Assembly: GCF_038069655.2 (NCBI RefSeq)
Contig: NZ_CP150951.2
Location: 2,010,001 to 2,074,000, forward strand
DNA length: 64,000 bases
DNA from: Yoonia sp. BS5-3
GTDB taxonomy: Bacteria > Pseudomonadota > Alphaproteobacteria > Rhodobacterales > Rhodobacteraceae
Direction of reading: 5' to 3'
Below the pieces are notes generated by a model. The model was not told where the DNA came from and did not search any database. It saw nothing but the letters and a program-made list of their open reading frames with translations. This document shows, one piece after another, positions 17,046-25,707 of the stretch (position 1 is its first letter; the number at the start of each line of letters is the position of its first letter). The translations under genes were made by a program, and so were the position numbers.

Positions 17046-19442
17046 ATGTCTGAGAACTCGCAACACCTGAAGACCGTTGAGCAACGCCTGCTTTGGCTGT
17101 CTCACTGGATGATCCATCATGCCAATCATATCCGCCCCAAGGTAGATGGGATCAAAGTTGGCGGCCACCAGGCGTCATCTGCGTCGATGGTATCAATGAT
17201 GACGGCGCTCTACTTTTCGGCATTGCGGCCAGAGGATCGGGTTGCGGTCAAACCCCATGCGTCACCAATTTTTCATGCGATGCAGTACCTGATGGGCAAT
17301 GTGCCTCTGGAAAAGATGGAGAATTTCCGTGGCTTTAGTGGGGTGCAAAGTTATCCATCACGTACCAAGGACATAGATGACGTGGATTTCTCAACCGGGT
17401 CAGTTGGGCTTGGCGTTGCCATCACATCTTTCGCATCCATGATCCAAGATTATGTAAAGGCCAAGACATGGGGCAAAGAGGTCCCTTTGGGCCGTATGGT
17501 GGCCTTAATGGGTGATGCCGAATTGGATGAAGGCAACATCTATGAGTGCCTCCAGGAAGGTTGGAAAAACGACCTACGTAACACTTGGTGGGTGATCGAT
17601 TATAATCGCCAGTCTTTAGACGGCATCGTCCGTGAAGGGCTATTTGAGCGGGCTGAAAAAATCTTCGATGCCTTCGGTTGGGACGTTGTACGAATTAAGC
17701 ACGGTGCGTTACAGCGGGCCGCATTTGAGGAACCAGGTGGGGACAGGCTGCGTCAGTGGATCGATGATTGTCCAAACCAACTGTATTCTGCTTTGACCTA
17801 CATGGGCGGTTCGGTTTGGCGGCAACATTTGATGGATGATCTTGGGGATCAAGGCGATGTCACAGCCCTGTTGGGCAGTCGCGATGATACCCAACTCGCG
17901 GCACTGATGGAGAACCTTGGTGGGAACTGCGTTGACACCATGGCCGAGGTCTTTGCTTCTATTGATCATGACCGCCCCGTTTGTTTCCTAGCTTATACGA
18001 TCAAGGGTTGGGGCACCCCGATTGCGGGCCACAAGGACAACCACGGCGGCCTGATGACCAAGGCGCAAATGCTTGATTGGCAGAACGATATGGGTGTTCT
18101 TGAGGGGCAAGAATGGAACCCCTTCGCTACGATTGAAAATGAGGCGGGCTTTAAAGGCTTCCTTGATAGGGTCCCGTTCTTTGCTGCAGGGATACGGCGT
18201 TATGACGATGACTTTCTGCCAGTGCCCAAGGTTGAGTTAGAGAACGACCGCGAAATCTCAACCCAAATGGGTTTTGGCAAAATACTCGATACCTTGTCCA
18301 AAGGTAACTCCACGCTGGCAGATCGCATCTTGACAACATCGCCTGATGTTACTGGGACAACAAACCTAGGACCATGGGTGAACCGCCGCAAACTCTTTGC
18401 ACGAACGGCACAAGCTGACACCTTCAAGGACTTTAAAATTCCATCCACAGCAAAGTGGGAGTTTGCACCCGAAGGTCAGCACATTGAGCTTGGCATTGCT
18501 GAGATGAACCTGATGCTCTTATTGGGTGCCGCAGGTTTGTCTCATTCGCTGTTTGGTAAACGATTGATCCCCATCGGTACCGTATATGATCCCTTCGTGT
18601 CCCGTGGATTGGATGCTCTGAACTATGCCTGTTACCAAGATGCGCGGTTCATCCTTGTCGGAACCCCGTCTGGCGTCACATTGGCCCCTGAAGGTGGTGC
18701 GCATCAATCTATTGCCTCACCTCTCATTGGTATGTCTCAGGATGGTCTAGCCGCCTTCGAACCAGCCTTTGTTGACGAGCTTGCCGTAATCATGGAGTGG
18801 GCGTTTGACTACGTGCAGCGCGACGGCAATGGCGACCCTGATGAACGCACATGGCTACGCGACGAAACTGGTGGATCAATCTATCTGCGTCTCACCACCA
18901 ATCCTATTGAGCAGCCTGGCAAACGAGCCGATGACGCCTTCGTTCAGGGGGCTGTCGATGGGGCGTACTGGCTCAGAAAGCCAGGCCCCAATTGTTCAAT
19001 TGTCATAGCCTACCAAGGGGCTGTGGCACCTGAGGCGATTGCAGCGGCAGGGCTGATTGGCGAACACCGCAGAGATGTTGGTGTCTTAGCGGTGACATCT
19101 GCGGATCGTCTAAATGCAGGTTGGACCGCCGCCCAGCGCGAACGTGCGCGTGGCAATGTCAAAGCGCAAAGTCACGTCGAAAAGTTGTTGAGCGATCTCT
19201 CTGGCAACTGCACAATCGTAACTGTAATTGATGGTCATCCTGCGACCTTGTCATGGCTGGGTGCCGTGCATGGTCACCAGACCATTCCACACGGCGTGGA
19301 ACACTTCGGCCAGACAGGTTCCATTGAAGACCTGTACCGACACTTTCGCATTGACCGCCATTCCATTGCGGAGTCGGTTAGTGAACTGACCGTCGGGGAT
19401 CGATCACCATCAGCAGCGTGGAGGTCATTGTTGCCATCATAG
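17046..19442 (+). CDS. Homodimeric-type 2-oxoacid dehydrogenase E1 (AceE-like)
   Basis: Thiamine-diphosphate enzyme related to pyruvate dehydrogenase E1 of the AceE type and to transketolase, 798 residues against about 890 in E. coli AceE. The ThDP/Mg motif is GDAELDEGN at 156-164, with IDYNRQS at 184-190; the GGHQASSAS segment and the central HIELGIAEMNLMLLLGAAG are typical. No E2 or E3 gene accompanies it. It lies directly after acdS, so its substrate may be 2-oxobutyrate from ACC, giving propionyl-CoA with a borrowed E2/E3; this is inference. Plain pyruvate dehydrogenase or a non-oxidative decarboxylase role is also possible. Confidence 0.8.
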   Translation: MSENSQHLKTVEQRLLWLSHWMIHHANHIRPKVDGIKVGGHQASSASMVSMMTALYFSALRPEDRVAVKPHASPIFHAMQYLMGNVPLEKMENFRGFSGVQSYPSRTKDIDDVDFSTGSVGLGVAITSFASMIQDYVKAKTWGKEVPLGRMVALMGDAELDEGNIYECLQEGWKNDLRNTWWVIDYNRQSLDGIVREGLFERAEKIFDAFGWDVVRIKHGALQRAAFEEPGGDRLRQWIDDCPNQLYSALTYMGGSVWRQHLMDDLGDQGDVTALLGSRDDTQLAALMENLGGNCVDTMAEVFASIDHDRPVCFLAYTIKGWGTPIAGHKDNHGGLMTKAQMLDWQNDMGVLEGQEWNPFATIENEAGFKGFLDRVPFFAAGIRRYDDDFLPVPKVELENDREISTQMGFGKILDTLSKGNSTLADRILTTSPDVTGTTNLGPWVNRRKLFARTAQADTFKDFKIPSTAKWEFAPEGQHIELGIAEMNLMLLLGAAGLSHSLFGKRLIPIGTVYDPFVSRGLDALNYACYQDARFILVGTPSGVTLAPEGGAHQSIASPLIGMSQDGLAAFEPAFVDELAVIMEWAFDYVQRDGNGDPDERTWLRDETGGSIYLRLTTNPIEQPGKRADDAFVQGAVDGAYWLRKPGPNCSIVIAYQGAVAPEAIAAAGLIGEHRRDVGVLAVTSADRLNAGWTAAQRERARGNVKAQSHVEKLLSDLSGNCTIVTVIDGHPATLSWLGAVHGHQTIPHGVEHFGQTGSIEDLYRHFRIDRHSIAESVSELTVGDRSPSAAWRSLLPS

Positions 19443-19729
19443 CTGCCCTTTACGAAAGTTCGAGTGCGGTAGAAACATTCGAACTTAGAATCCAATTTTC
19501 GAGCAAATTTGCTACAACAAAATGCTACGGTTGGGTGATCCCAATTGCCATATAGTTATAATTTATATTGATTTTATTAACATAGGCGTATCCTTCCTAC
19601 GTCTACGCCACTTCATCTGGCACCCGAAGCCCTCTGGTGAAGAATTGTGTGAAAACGTGTGCGAAGACGAAAGTTTGAAAGTCAATTAAGTCATTGTTAT
19701 TTAAAGATTAAGAGTATTCACTTCTTGAG

Positions 19730-19746
19730 TCCGGTACTCGCCTCCA
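19730..19746 (+). repeat. attR-type repeat of the tRNA-Cys 3' end
   Basis: TCCGGTACTCGCCTCCA, identical to 14024-14040 at the end of tRNA-Cys. It is not part of a tRNA here, as upstream bases do not fold into one. It marks the right boundary of the island. About 70 bp further on begins the 5' stump of another integrase, suggesting a second element once sat in tandem at the same site. Confidence 0.85.
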
Positions 19747-19814
19747 TTTCTTTCTAAATCAATGGGTTGGTGCTTTGGTTGTCGGGTGTGACACAAAGGG
19801 AGACACACCCAATC

Positions 19815-19955
19815 ATGTTATCATCCTACCTCTGCACATCTCGGCATGGGGTTTTCTATTTTCGTTGGCCACTTCCACGTTACAAGGATGGAACTCGTAG
19901 AACTGTGAGGATAACGTCCCAAAGTGCTAGCTCGTTTGGGGCAGCGTGCTCTTAG
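19815..19955 (+). pseudogene. 5' stump of a second integrase (tRNA-Cys side)
   Basis: The plus-strand frame from ATG 19815 reads MLSSYLCTSRHGVFYFRWPL and continues to RRTVRI near 19913. This resembles the N-terminus of tyrosine integrases of alphaproteobacterial islands. After that the frame becomes unrelated sequence and stops at 19955. It begins 69 bp after the attR-type repeat, the usual place for an integrase of an element inserted in tRNA-Cys. Everything beyond the first 33 codons is lost. Confidence 0.6.
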
Positions 19956-20063
19956 AGATAACCGAATGGTACTACGGTTTTCGTTTTGCCATGAGCTCGG
20001 CAAGGGGTACCGGAAGTAATAAATCCCATGCCTTGAAGAACTTACATAAGATGCAATCTTCAT
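19821..20063 (-). pseudogene. 5' stump of a third integrase (tRNA-Ala side)
   Basis: The minus-strand frame from ATG 20063 reads MKIASYVSSSRHGIYYFRYP, then RSTIRLSLRARCPKRA to about 19929. It is another integrase N-terminus, similar to but distinct from the plus-strand stump facing it. It starts 66 bp from the 3' end of tRNA-Ala, which points the same way, so it looks like the integrase of an element once inserted in tRNA-Ala. Below about 19929 the frame is the antisense of the other stump and carries no integrase homology. Confidence 0.6.
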
Positions 20064-20129
20064 CTGTTGTGTTCCACCTATGTGTAACACCAGATATTCA
20101 AGTATCTAAGTCATTGCGTTTAAGAGATA

Positions 20130-20205
<76 letters not shown>

Positions 20206-20210
20206 ATCGT

Positions 20211-20227
20211 GGTGATCTTTGATCACC
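20211..20227. repeat. Short hairpin between tRNA-Ala and TIGR02300 gene
   Basis: GGTGATC-TTT-GATCACC is a perfect 7-bp stem with a 3-nt loop, just upstream of the tRNA-Ala 5' end. It may separate the TIGR02300 transcript from the tRNA, but no T-run follows. It shares the GATCAC core with the operator palindromes elsewhere but has an extra TTT in the middle, so I do not count it as one. Confidence 0.35.
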
Positions 20228-20309
20228 GGGTGCAGCATTTGCTGCGGGTTGCTGTCTACGCAGCACCCCGGGCGAGATCAAGTGCTAATCGCGCCCGGAT
20301 GACAGGAAA

Positions 20310-20636
20310 TCAATCCTCGTCTTCTGTTGGCACGTCCGCCAATTCATCCAGCGATACCGTATCTTCGTCATCATCTTCGAGAACGTCATCACCCAGATCG
20401 ACGTCATCGGTGTCGGTGTCGTCATCATCAAGCACCAGATCGTCTTCGTCGCTGACGTCTTTTGCCTTGGCCGATTGCGCATCCTCGGCGTCGGCCACCA
20501 TGGTGCGGGTTTTGGCCGTATCAACGGCGACTTCTTTGCCCGTGTAAGGGCTGACAATTGGTGTCGCGTTCAGGTCGTAAAAGCGTTTGCCGGTTTCGGG
20601 GCAAAGTCGCTTTGTGCCCCACTCTTCCTTAGGCAT
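20310..20636 (-). CDS. TIGR02300 (FYDLN acid) family protein
   Basis: Small acidic protein of 108 residues found throughout alphaproteobacteria; its role is unknown. The family name motif is seen as KRFYDLNATPIVSPYTG at residues 17-33. It is preceded by a Cys in RLCPETG and followed by a tail of almost only Asp, Glu and small residues (about 60-108). The tail gives the protein a very low predicted pI. It is divergent from the YgjP-type gene and lies upstream of tRNA-Ala. Confidence 0.88.
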   Translation of the reverse strand: MPKEEWGTKRLCPETGKRFYDLNATPIVSPYTGKEVAVDTAKTRTMVADAEDAQSAKAKDVSDEDDLVLDDDDTDTDDVDLGDDVLEDDDEDTVSLDELADVPTEDED

Positions 20637-20747
20637 AGGCTATCCCTTCAAAATCTTGCGCCAACCCTTGCGGGTGATCGGTGCCAACTGCCATAAGCAG
20701 GGGGCGGTGTCAAAGCCTTTGGCACATGAAAACATGAGTAGCTGGAT

Positions 20748-21437
20748 ATGGGCCGTCATACGCTGAATGGCAACCCCCCGATCGACGTCAGTTTGCGCAG
20801 ATCGCGCCGTGCAAAGCGGCTTTCTCTGCGTGTGTCGCGGCTTGATGGCCGTGTCACGCTCACGTTGCCGCATCTGGCGGCTGAGCGCGAGGGAATCAGT
20901 TTCCTGCGCGCCAAGGAGGCATGGCTTAGATCCCATCTGGATCAACTGGCGCCGGTGCAGACCGTGGCGATTGGTGAGCAGATCATGTTGCGAGGAAAAA
21001 TGACCCCGATTGTTGCAGGTGAGGGCAAGCGGCTGGTGATTGCGGATCAGCAAATCGCGGCGCCAGGGCCTGAGGGTTTGGGGCTGAAAATCAAGGCGCA
21101 GCTGCGCCAAATTGCACGCAATGCCTTGGTCGAAGCGTCGGATCGGTATGCGGGGCTGCTTGGGCAGTCATATACGCGGATTTCGATCCGGGACACACGG
21201 TCGCGCTGGGGATCTTGTTCAAGCCAAGGGGCGTTGATGTATTCATGGCGCTTGATCATGGCACCGCCATCGGTGCTTGATTATGTGGCCGCCCATGAGG
21301 TCGCCCATTTAGTGGAAATGAACCATTCAGCCGCCTTTTGGGCGGTGGTTGAGAAGATATGCCCAGGATACAAGGCCGAACGTGATTGGCTACGTCAGCA
21401 TGGTGACCGGCTGCACAGGGTTAACTTCGACAATTGA
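20748..21437 (+). CDS. YgjP-type (DUF45) zinc metallopeptidase
   Basis: A 229-residue protein of the M48-like YgjP family. The zinc motif is HEVAHLVEMNHSAAFW (HExxH near residue 184, with a third His in the NHS motif), and the family's RSRWGSCSSQG motif is at about 152-162. There is no signal peptide, so it should be cytoplasmic. Substrates are unknown; YgjP relatives are discussed as proteases. It is divergent from the TIGR02300 gene (111 bp spacer) and ends 31 bp before the GntR regulator. Confidence 0.85.
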   Translation: MGRHTLNGNPPIDVSLRRSRRAKRLSLRVSRLDGRVTLTLPHLAAEREGISFLRAKEAWLRSHLDQLAPVQTVAIGEQIMLRGKMTPIVAGEGKRLVIADQQIAAPGPEGLGLKIKAQLRQIARNALVEASDRYAGLLGQSYTRISIRDTRSRWGSCSSQGALMYSWRLIMAPPSVLDYVAAHEVAHLVEMNHSAAFWAVVEKICPGYKAERDWLRQHGDRLHRVNFDN

Positions 21438-21449
21438 CGTAACTTGTGT

Positions 21450-21461
21450 TTGTGATCACAA
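21450..21461. promoter_or_regulatory. Operator palindrome upstream of gntR
   Basis: TTGTGATCACAA, a perfect 12-bp palindrome ending 7 bases before the regulator's first ATG, where it would overlap the ribosome-binding site or the transcription start. The same core occurs as pairs upstream of sucC and sdhC and nowhere else between genes. I infer autoregulation by the GntR protein. Confidence 0.65.
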
Positions 21462-21468
21462 CAGCACC

Positions 21469-22119
21469 ATGATGATCCAGCCACGCCCTATCGATCCAAG
21501 TTCTGCCGCGCATGAGCGCGTCTATCGCGCCTTGCGCACCCGAATCATGCATGGCGAAATTGAACCAGGTACCGCCCTGACCCTGCGCGGTATTGGCGAG
21601 ACCTACGAGGTTTCGATGACCCCCGCACGCGAAGCGGTGCGGCGTCTGGTTGCCGAAGGGGCATTGTTCCTCTCATCTTCGGGGCGGGTGTCGACGCCGG
21701 AATTATCAAATGACCGGATTGAAGAACTGGCGACGCTGCGCGCCTTGCTTGAGCCTGAGCTGGCATCACGGGCACTGCCCCGGGCGCATTTTGCGCTGAT
21801 CGACAGGCTTGATGCGATCAATCAGGGTGTCAGTCAGATGATCGCACGACATGATGCAACCGGCTATATTCGGATGAATTTGGAATTTCACCGCACCCTT
21901 TATTTGCGGGCGCAGGCGCCTGCGATGCTGGCGATGGCCGAAACGGTTTGGCTACAACTCGGGCCCACGATGCGGGCGCTGTATGGGCGCCTCAACCGGA
22001 CAGAGCCGCCTTATCATCACAAGTTGATCCTTGGCGCGCTTAAGGCGGGGGATGAGCCGGGCTTGCGGCTGGCTGTGCGGACGGATGCGACCAAAGGTCT
22101 GCGGATGCTCAAAGGGTAG
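21469..22119 (+). CDS. GntR/FadR-subfamily regulator (FCD domain), possible TCA-cycle regulator
   Basis: 216-residue regulator with an N-terminal winged HTH (about 14-75, including SMTPAREAVRRLVAEGAL) and a C-terminal FCD ligand-binding domain (EFHRTLYLRAQAPAML; HHKLILGAL). The frame is open from 21349, but ATG 21469 (or 21472) follows the operator palindrome and gives the normal family length. The same palindrome lies before sucC and sdhC, so I infer it controls TCA genes. GntR-family regulators of TCA genes (AkgR) have been reported in Rhodobacter; I recall this but cannot check orthology here. The end overlaps the convergent TerB-like gene by 11 bp. Confidence 0.82.
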   Translation: MMIQPRPIDPSSAAHERVYRALRTRIMHGEIEPGTALTLRGIGETYEVSMTPAREAVRRLVAEGALFLSSSGRVSTPELSNDRIEELATLRALLEPELASRALPRAHFALIDRLDAINQGVSQMIARHDATGYIRMNLEFHRTLYLRAQAPAMLAMAETVWLQLGPTMRALYGRLNRTEPPYHHKLILGALKAGDEPGLRLAVRTDATKGLRMLKG

Positions 22120-22948
22120 CGGGGTATTTTTCCAAATCATCCATTGCCGTGCTGAGAACGCGGCGGAAATCTTCGGCGGGCATGCCCAAACCATGCGCCA
22201 GATTTGTCGCAAAGTGATATTGGCCATTTTGCATCCGACCGCTGGCCATGGCCACATAAAGGACACCCTGCATCATGGTGTCTTTTTCCCGATCGCGCAG
22301 GCCTTTGCCAAGGTCGATATAATCCTCGGGCAGCAAATTCGGATCAAGATGATCGGCCACCCGAACGACATCAGATGTTTGATAGTTCCGCCGGGTCAAT
22401 CGGCGCGCAGCATTGTTGACAACCGCTAGCTCGCCCGACGCCATCACACCGCTGGCACTGCCCGCATGGCACATTGCCATCAATATCCGGGACGAGGCTT
22501 TGCTGCGCAACGGCGCGCGCAAGTCATAGCCCAGCAGTGATTTAATCCGCCGAATGATGACAGCGATTAAGCTAAGCCCAATTGCGACCCAAAGCCCATA
22601 GTTGCGTACATTGCGCTCAAGGCTGTTGCGGGCCCGCGCGGGCAGATCAGCAGGCACCAGCTCTAGCGACTGGGCTGTGATCATCTGTTCTTCCGTGAAG
22701 CCGCGCGCGATCGTGTTGCAGCCATCGCCAGACAGGACGTAGCCCTGTACATCGCTTACCATTGTCAGGCCGAGAATTTTGAAATCGCGAGTGGCATAGC
22801 AAAGCGACATGCTGTTGCTGGGGCCATCGGGAATCGCCGTTTCGGCCACGAATTCCAAGCCATCATAATATCCGGTATCGTTTGAATATGCATATGCTTG
22901 GCTACCAAAGAGGAAGGCCAAAAACGCTGCAAAAATGACTTGTTTCAT
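22109..22948 (-). CDS. TerB-like membrane-anchored protein, unknown function
   Basis: 279 residues: a signal peptide (to about residue 20, AYA), a periplasmic region with two Cys (YATRD context and SGDGC), one membrane helix at about 117-135, and a cytoplasmic C-terminal helical domain (about 150-279). That domain resembles TerB-like folds (MCHAGSASGVMASGELAVV; LAHGLGMPAEDFRRVL). Its partner is unknown. It converges with the GntR gene. The ATG is the first in-frame choice and fits the signal peptide. Confidence 0.6.
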   Translation of the reverse strand: MKQVIFAAFLAFLFGSQAYAYSNDTGYYDGLEFVAETAIPDGPSNSMSLCYATRDFKILGLTMVSDVQGYVLSGDGCNTIARGFTEEQMITAQSLELVPADLPARARNSLERNVRNYGLWVAIGLSLIAVIIRRIKSLLGYDLRAPLRSKASSRILMAMCHAGSASGVMASGELAVVNNAARRLTRRNYQTSDVVRVADHLDPNLLPEDYIDLGKGLRDREKDTMMQGVLYVAMASGRMQNGQYHFATNLAHGLGMPAEDFRRVLSTAMDDLEKYPATL

Positions 22949-23238
22949 CTGCTTCTCAGATCGTTTTACTCAGTACTGGACTATGTAATTCTAAAAATGT
23001 GGCGCACTTATGTTTGACTGGGACCTTGTCTGCGGCAATTTAATTAATTGGTCATCATTGTCCGCATGGAGGCAACAGAAAGTGGGTTAATGACCAATTT
23101 ATTAACTAACTGTGGGGGATAGCGAAACAAAAATCGGACTTGTCAGCGGTTTTTGTTGTTGTGCGGCGTTTGCTATAAACTGCAGATGCGTTTCGCCATG
23201 ACCAATTAGGTGACAGCGAAACGCGTTGATGGGATAAC
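22949..23238. other. 290-bp gene-free spacer with three ATGACCAATT copies
   Basis: Between the TerB-like gene start and the lpd stop there is no gene. AATTGGTCAT at 23046-23055 faces ATGACCAATT at 23090-23099, and another ATGACCAATT lies at 23198-23207. A 9-bp stem GCGTTTCGC/GCGAAACGC spans 23188-23224, just past the lpd stop, and could end or stabilise the lpd transcript although no clear T-run follows. The spacer is AT-rich and likely holds the TerB-like promoter. Confidence 0.5.
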
Positions 23239-24627
23239 TTAGGCGTGGATTGCGCCATCGCCGCAAGCCAAAGCGGCTTCGCGCACCGCCTCAGAATAGG
23301 TCGGGTGCGCGTGGCAGGTGCGCGCCAGATCCTCGGCCGCAGCGCCGAACTCCATCGCGACGCAAATCTCATGGATCAGATCGCCTGCCATCGGCCCGAT
23401 GATATGCGCCCCAAGGACCCGATCTGTTGCGGCGTCTACTAGGATTTTCACGAAACCGTCGGCTGCGAAATTGGCCTTGGCCCGCGCGTTCCCCATGAAC
23501 GGAAACTTCCCGACTTTATAGGCACGCCCTTGTTTTTTCAGGGATTCTTCGGTCTCGCCGACATTGCCCACCTCGGGGTGTGTATAGATCACGCCGGGGA
23601 TGACGCCGTAGTTTACGTGCGGATGCTGGCCGGCAATGCCTTCGGCGCAGGCCATGCCTTCGTCTTCGGCTTTATGGGCCAGCATCGGCCCGTCGATGGC
23701 GTCGCCGATGGCGTAGATACCAGAGACGTTGGTGGCGTAGCGGTCATTGGTTTTGATCTGGCCGCGCTCTGAAATTTCGACGCCAAGGGCCTCAAGCCCC
23801 AGACCATCGGTGTAGGGCTTGCGGCCTGTGGCGACCAGAACGGTATCAGCGACAACCTCATGTTCGCTGTCGTCTTTGCGCAGTTTGTAGGTCACTGTGG
23901 CCTTACCGCCCTTGACAGATGTGCCCTGCACGGCGGCGCCGAGGGTGAATTTAAGCCCTTGCTTTGTAAGCATTTTCTGGAACTGACGGGCAATCTCGGC
24001 GTCCATGCCAGGGGTGATGGCGTCAAGGAATTCGATCACCTGCACTTCGGCCCCCAAACGTGCGTAGACTGAACCCAGCTCAAGCCCGATGACACCCGCG
24101 CCGATCACGACCAACTTTTTGGGAACCTTGGGCAATTCCAGCGCGCCGGTCGAGGTGACAACGGTTTTCTCATCGACCTCAACACCGGGCAATGAGGACG
24201 CCTCGGACCCCGAGGCGATGATGATGTGCTTTGCCTCATGGACCTCATCACCGACCTTGACTTTGCCTGCTTCAGGGATGGACCCCCAGCCTTTCAACCA
24301 GTCTACCTTGTTCTTTTTGAACAGAAATTCGATGCCGCCGGTGTTCTGCGAAATCGTATCGGATTTATAGGCCAGCATCTGTTTCCAATCCACAGAAGGG
24401 GCTTTGCCCTTCAGGCCCATGGTCGCAAAATTATGCTCGGCCTCATGCAGCATATGGCTGGCATGCAGCAGGGCCTTGGAGGGGATGCAGCCCACGTTCA
24501 GGCAGGTGCCGCCAAGGGTTTCACGGCCTTCGACGCAGGCCACTTTCATGCCCAGTTGGGCGCAGCGGATGGCTGCGACATAGCCGCCGGGGCCGGCTCC
24601 GATTACGATGACGTCATAGCTGGACAT
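23239..24627 (-). CDS. lpdA: Dihydrolipoyl dehydrogenase (E3)
   Basis: FAD enzyme that reoxidises the lipoyl groups of the 2-oxoglutarate dehydrogenase complex, passing electrons to NAD. 462 residues: FAD motif [12 protein letters not shown], redox disulfide [16 protein letters not shown]-binding [19 protein letters not shown], second FAD motif [20 protein letters not shown], and the C-terminal active-site [10 protein letters not shown]. The frame extends 7 codons upstream, but ATG 24627 after GGAGA is chosen. It ends the suc operon, with three small membrane/envelope genes between it and odhB. Confidence 0.95.
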   Translation of the reverse strand: MSSYDVIVIGAGPGGYVAAIRCAQLGMKVACVEGRETLGGTCLNVGCIPSKALLHASHMLHEAEHNFATMGLKGKAPSVDWKQMLAYKSDTISQNTGGIEFLFKKNKVDWLKGWGSIPEAGKVKVGDEVHEAKHIIIASGSEASSLPGVEVDEKTVVTSTGALELPKVPKKLVVIGAGVIGLELGSVYARLGAEVQVIEFLDAITPGMDAEIARQFQKMLTKQGLKFTLGAAVQGTSVKGGKATVTYKLRKDDSEHEVVADTVLVATGRKPYTDGLGLEALGVEISERGQIKTNDRYATNVSGIYAIGDAIDGPMLAHKAEDEGMACAEGIAGQHPHVNYGVIPGVIYTHPEVGNVGETEESLKKQGRAYKVGKFPFMGNARAKANFAADGFVKILVDAATDRVLGAHIIGPMAGDLIHEICVAMEFGAAAEDLARTCHAHPTYSEAVREAALACGDGAIHA

Positions 24628-24691
24628 GGGGTCTCCTTCGCGGTGCAAGACGTGGTACAGATTGCGTACAGAACCTGTACATACACAGGGG

Positions 24692-25102
24692 TTAAATCAG
24701 CGCTGATAGTATCATCAGCATGGTTGAGAGAAACCCCACAAACCAGATCAGCGACCGCCATGGGGCGAGGCCGAAATAGTAGGCGGGGACATAAAGGATG
24801 CGGGCGCAGAGGTAAGTCCAAGCGCAGATGGCGGAAAAGCCGGTGCCCTTGTCGGCAAGCGATATGATGACAACGGCGATGGTGTACAGGATCAGCGCCT
24901 CAAAATGGTTGTTCAGAGCGCGGTAAAGGCGGCCGGTCTTGTCCGACAAAAGCTCAACCATTGGTTTGCCAAGACGGCTGGCATCGCGGGGCGACATCGT
25001 CTTGCCGGGTCCCAATTCGATATTGGCCGGGATCGCCATCAGGCAGAATTGGAGCCCTTGTAGCAAAGCAGCCAGCCCCAACACGGTGAGTTCGGTTGTC
25101 AT
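24692..25102 (-). CDS. MAPEG-family membrane protein
   Basis: 136 residues with about four membrane helices and the MAPEG layout ([55 protein letters not shown]). The family includes glutathione-linked membrane enzymes, but bacterial members like this are mostly uncharacterised. The frame is open to 25255 through a palindromic repeat; ATG 25102 is the real start. It lies between lpd and the L,D-transpeptidase gene in the TCA block. Confidence 0.8.
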   Translation of the reverse strand: MTTELTVLGLAALLQGLQFCLMAIPANIELGPGKTMSPRDASRLGKPMVELLSDKTGRLYRALNNHFEALILYTIAVVIISLADKGTGFSAICAWTYLCARILYVPAYYFGLAPWRSLIWFVGFLSTMLMILSALI

Positions 25103-25119
25103 GGCGTTGCCTTTATGAG

Positions 25120-25140
25120 GTCCCGGGTCAAGCCCGGGAC
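25120..25140. repeat. Short palindromic repeat, copy 1
   Basis: GTCCCGGG-TCAAG-CCCGGGAC, a perfect 8-bp stem directly upstream of the MAPEG start. Related copies occur at 30871-30891 and 30913-30933. The sequence resembles the dispersed intergenic palindromes common in Rhodobacterales genomes; read through, they produce RPGLDPGP-like peptides in spurious frames. Confidence 0.7.
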
Positions 25141-25161
25141 GGAGGTCCAGTTTGGCATGGC

Positions 25162-25707
25162 TTATTCCTCTATCCGGATCGGGGTGCCATTGGGTACCAG
25201 CGACCAAATTTCGCGCATTTCTGCATTGGTGACCGCAATGCACCCGTTTGTCCAATCAACCCGGCGCTGGAGCGCGCCGAGCCAACCCCAGCCGTTCAGG
25301 ATTCCGTGGATCATGATGTTCCCACCGGGCGAGACGCCGCGTGCCTCTGCCTGGGTGGTGTCATTTGCATTGGGGTATGAGATGTGTAGCGACAGATGCG
25401 CGATGGAGTTTTCGTTGCGCCAGTCGATGGTGTAGTCACCAGTCGGTGTCCGTTCGTCGCCTTCCTGGGTTTTATGCCCTTCCGGATTGCCGCCCATTGA
25501 AATGTCGTAGGTGCGTATGACTTCACCGTTCCGCAACAACACCAGTGCGCGGTCGCTTTTGTCCACAAAGACCATGTCAGCCTGCTGCTCCATTGGGGCC
25601 ATCGGGGGCGGGGTGCCGGAGCCTTTGCGCAGCATGACTTGGGTGTAGCCTGCGGTGCCGAGGCCGAGGAGGAGCAGGAGGGCGAGAGGTTTGAGGAGGC
25701 GGGTCAT
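25162..25707 (-). CDS. L,D-transpeptidase (YkuD family), membrane-anchored
   Basis: 181-residue envelope enzyme with an N-terminal helix (about 5-22) and a YkuD domain. The catalytic region reads IMIHGILNGWGWLGAL, then DWTNGCIAVTNAEM, with the active-site Cys in NGC and the His in HG. Such enzymes form 3-3 peptidoglycan cross-links or attach proteins to the wall; short single-domain versions are often of unknown substrate. The frame opens at 25785, but ATG 25707 overlaps the upstream gene's stop (ATGA) and fits the signal anchor. Confidence 0.85.
   Translation of the reverse strand: MTRLLKPLALLLLLGLGTAGYTQVMLRKGSGTPPPMAPMEQQADMVFVDKSDRALVLLRNGEVIRTYDISMGGNPEGHKTQEGDERTPTGDYTIDWRNENSIAHLSLHISYPNANDTTQAEARGVSPGGNIMIHGILNGWGWLGALQRRVDWTNGCIAVTNAEMREIWSLVPNGTPIRIEE

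Larger units (their letters stand above)
14024..19746 (+). mobile_element. tRNA-Cys-integrated island remnant (5.7 kb)
   Basis: The segment is bounded by identical 17-bp repeats of the tRNA-Cys 3' end, begins with an integrase gene, and carries cargo unrelated to its surroundings (acdS and an E1-type dehydrogenase). It is not intact: the integrase lacks its catalytic domain, two further open fragments follow it, and the Lrp-type regulator is truncated. The right end (19443-19729, 287 bp) is AT-rich and holds no convincing gene. GTGTGCGAA-like motifs occur near both ends (14113-14146 and 19643-19667), possibly integrase arm sites. Confidence 0.8.

Noticed and set aside
20211..20227. GGTGATCTTTGATCACC as another GntR operator
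   Set aside because: The inserted TTT breaks the palindrome centre; the two half-sites are not spaced like the others.
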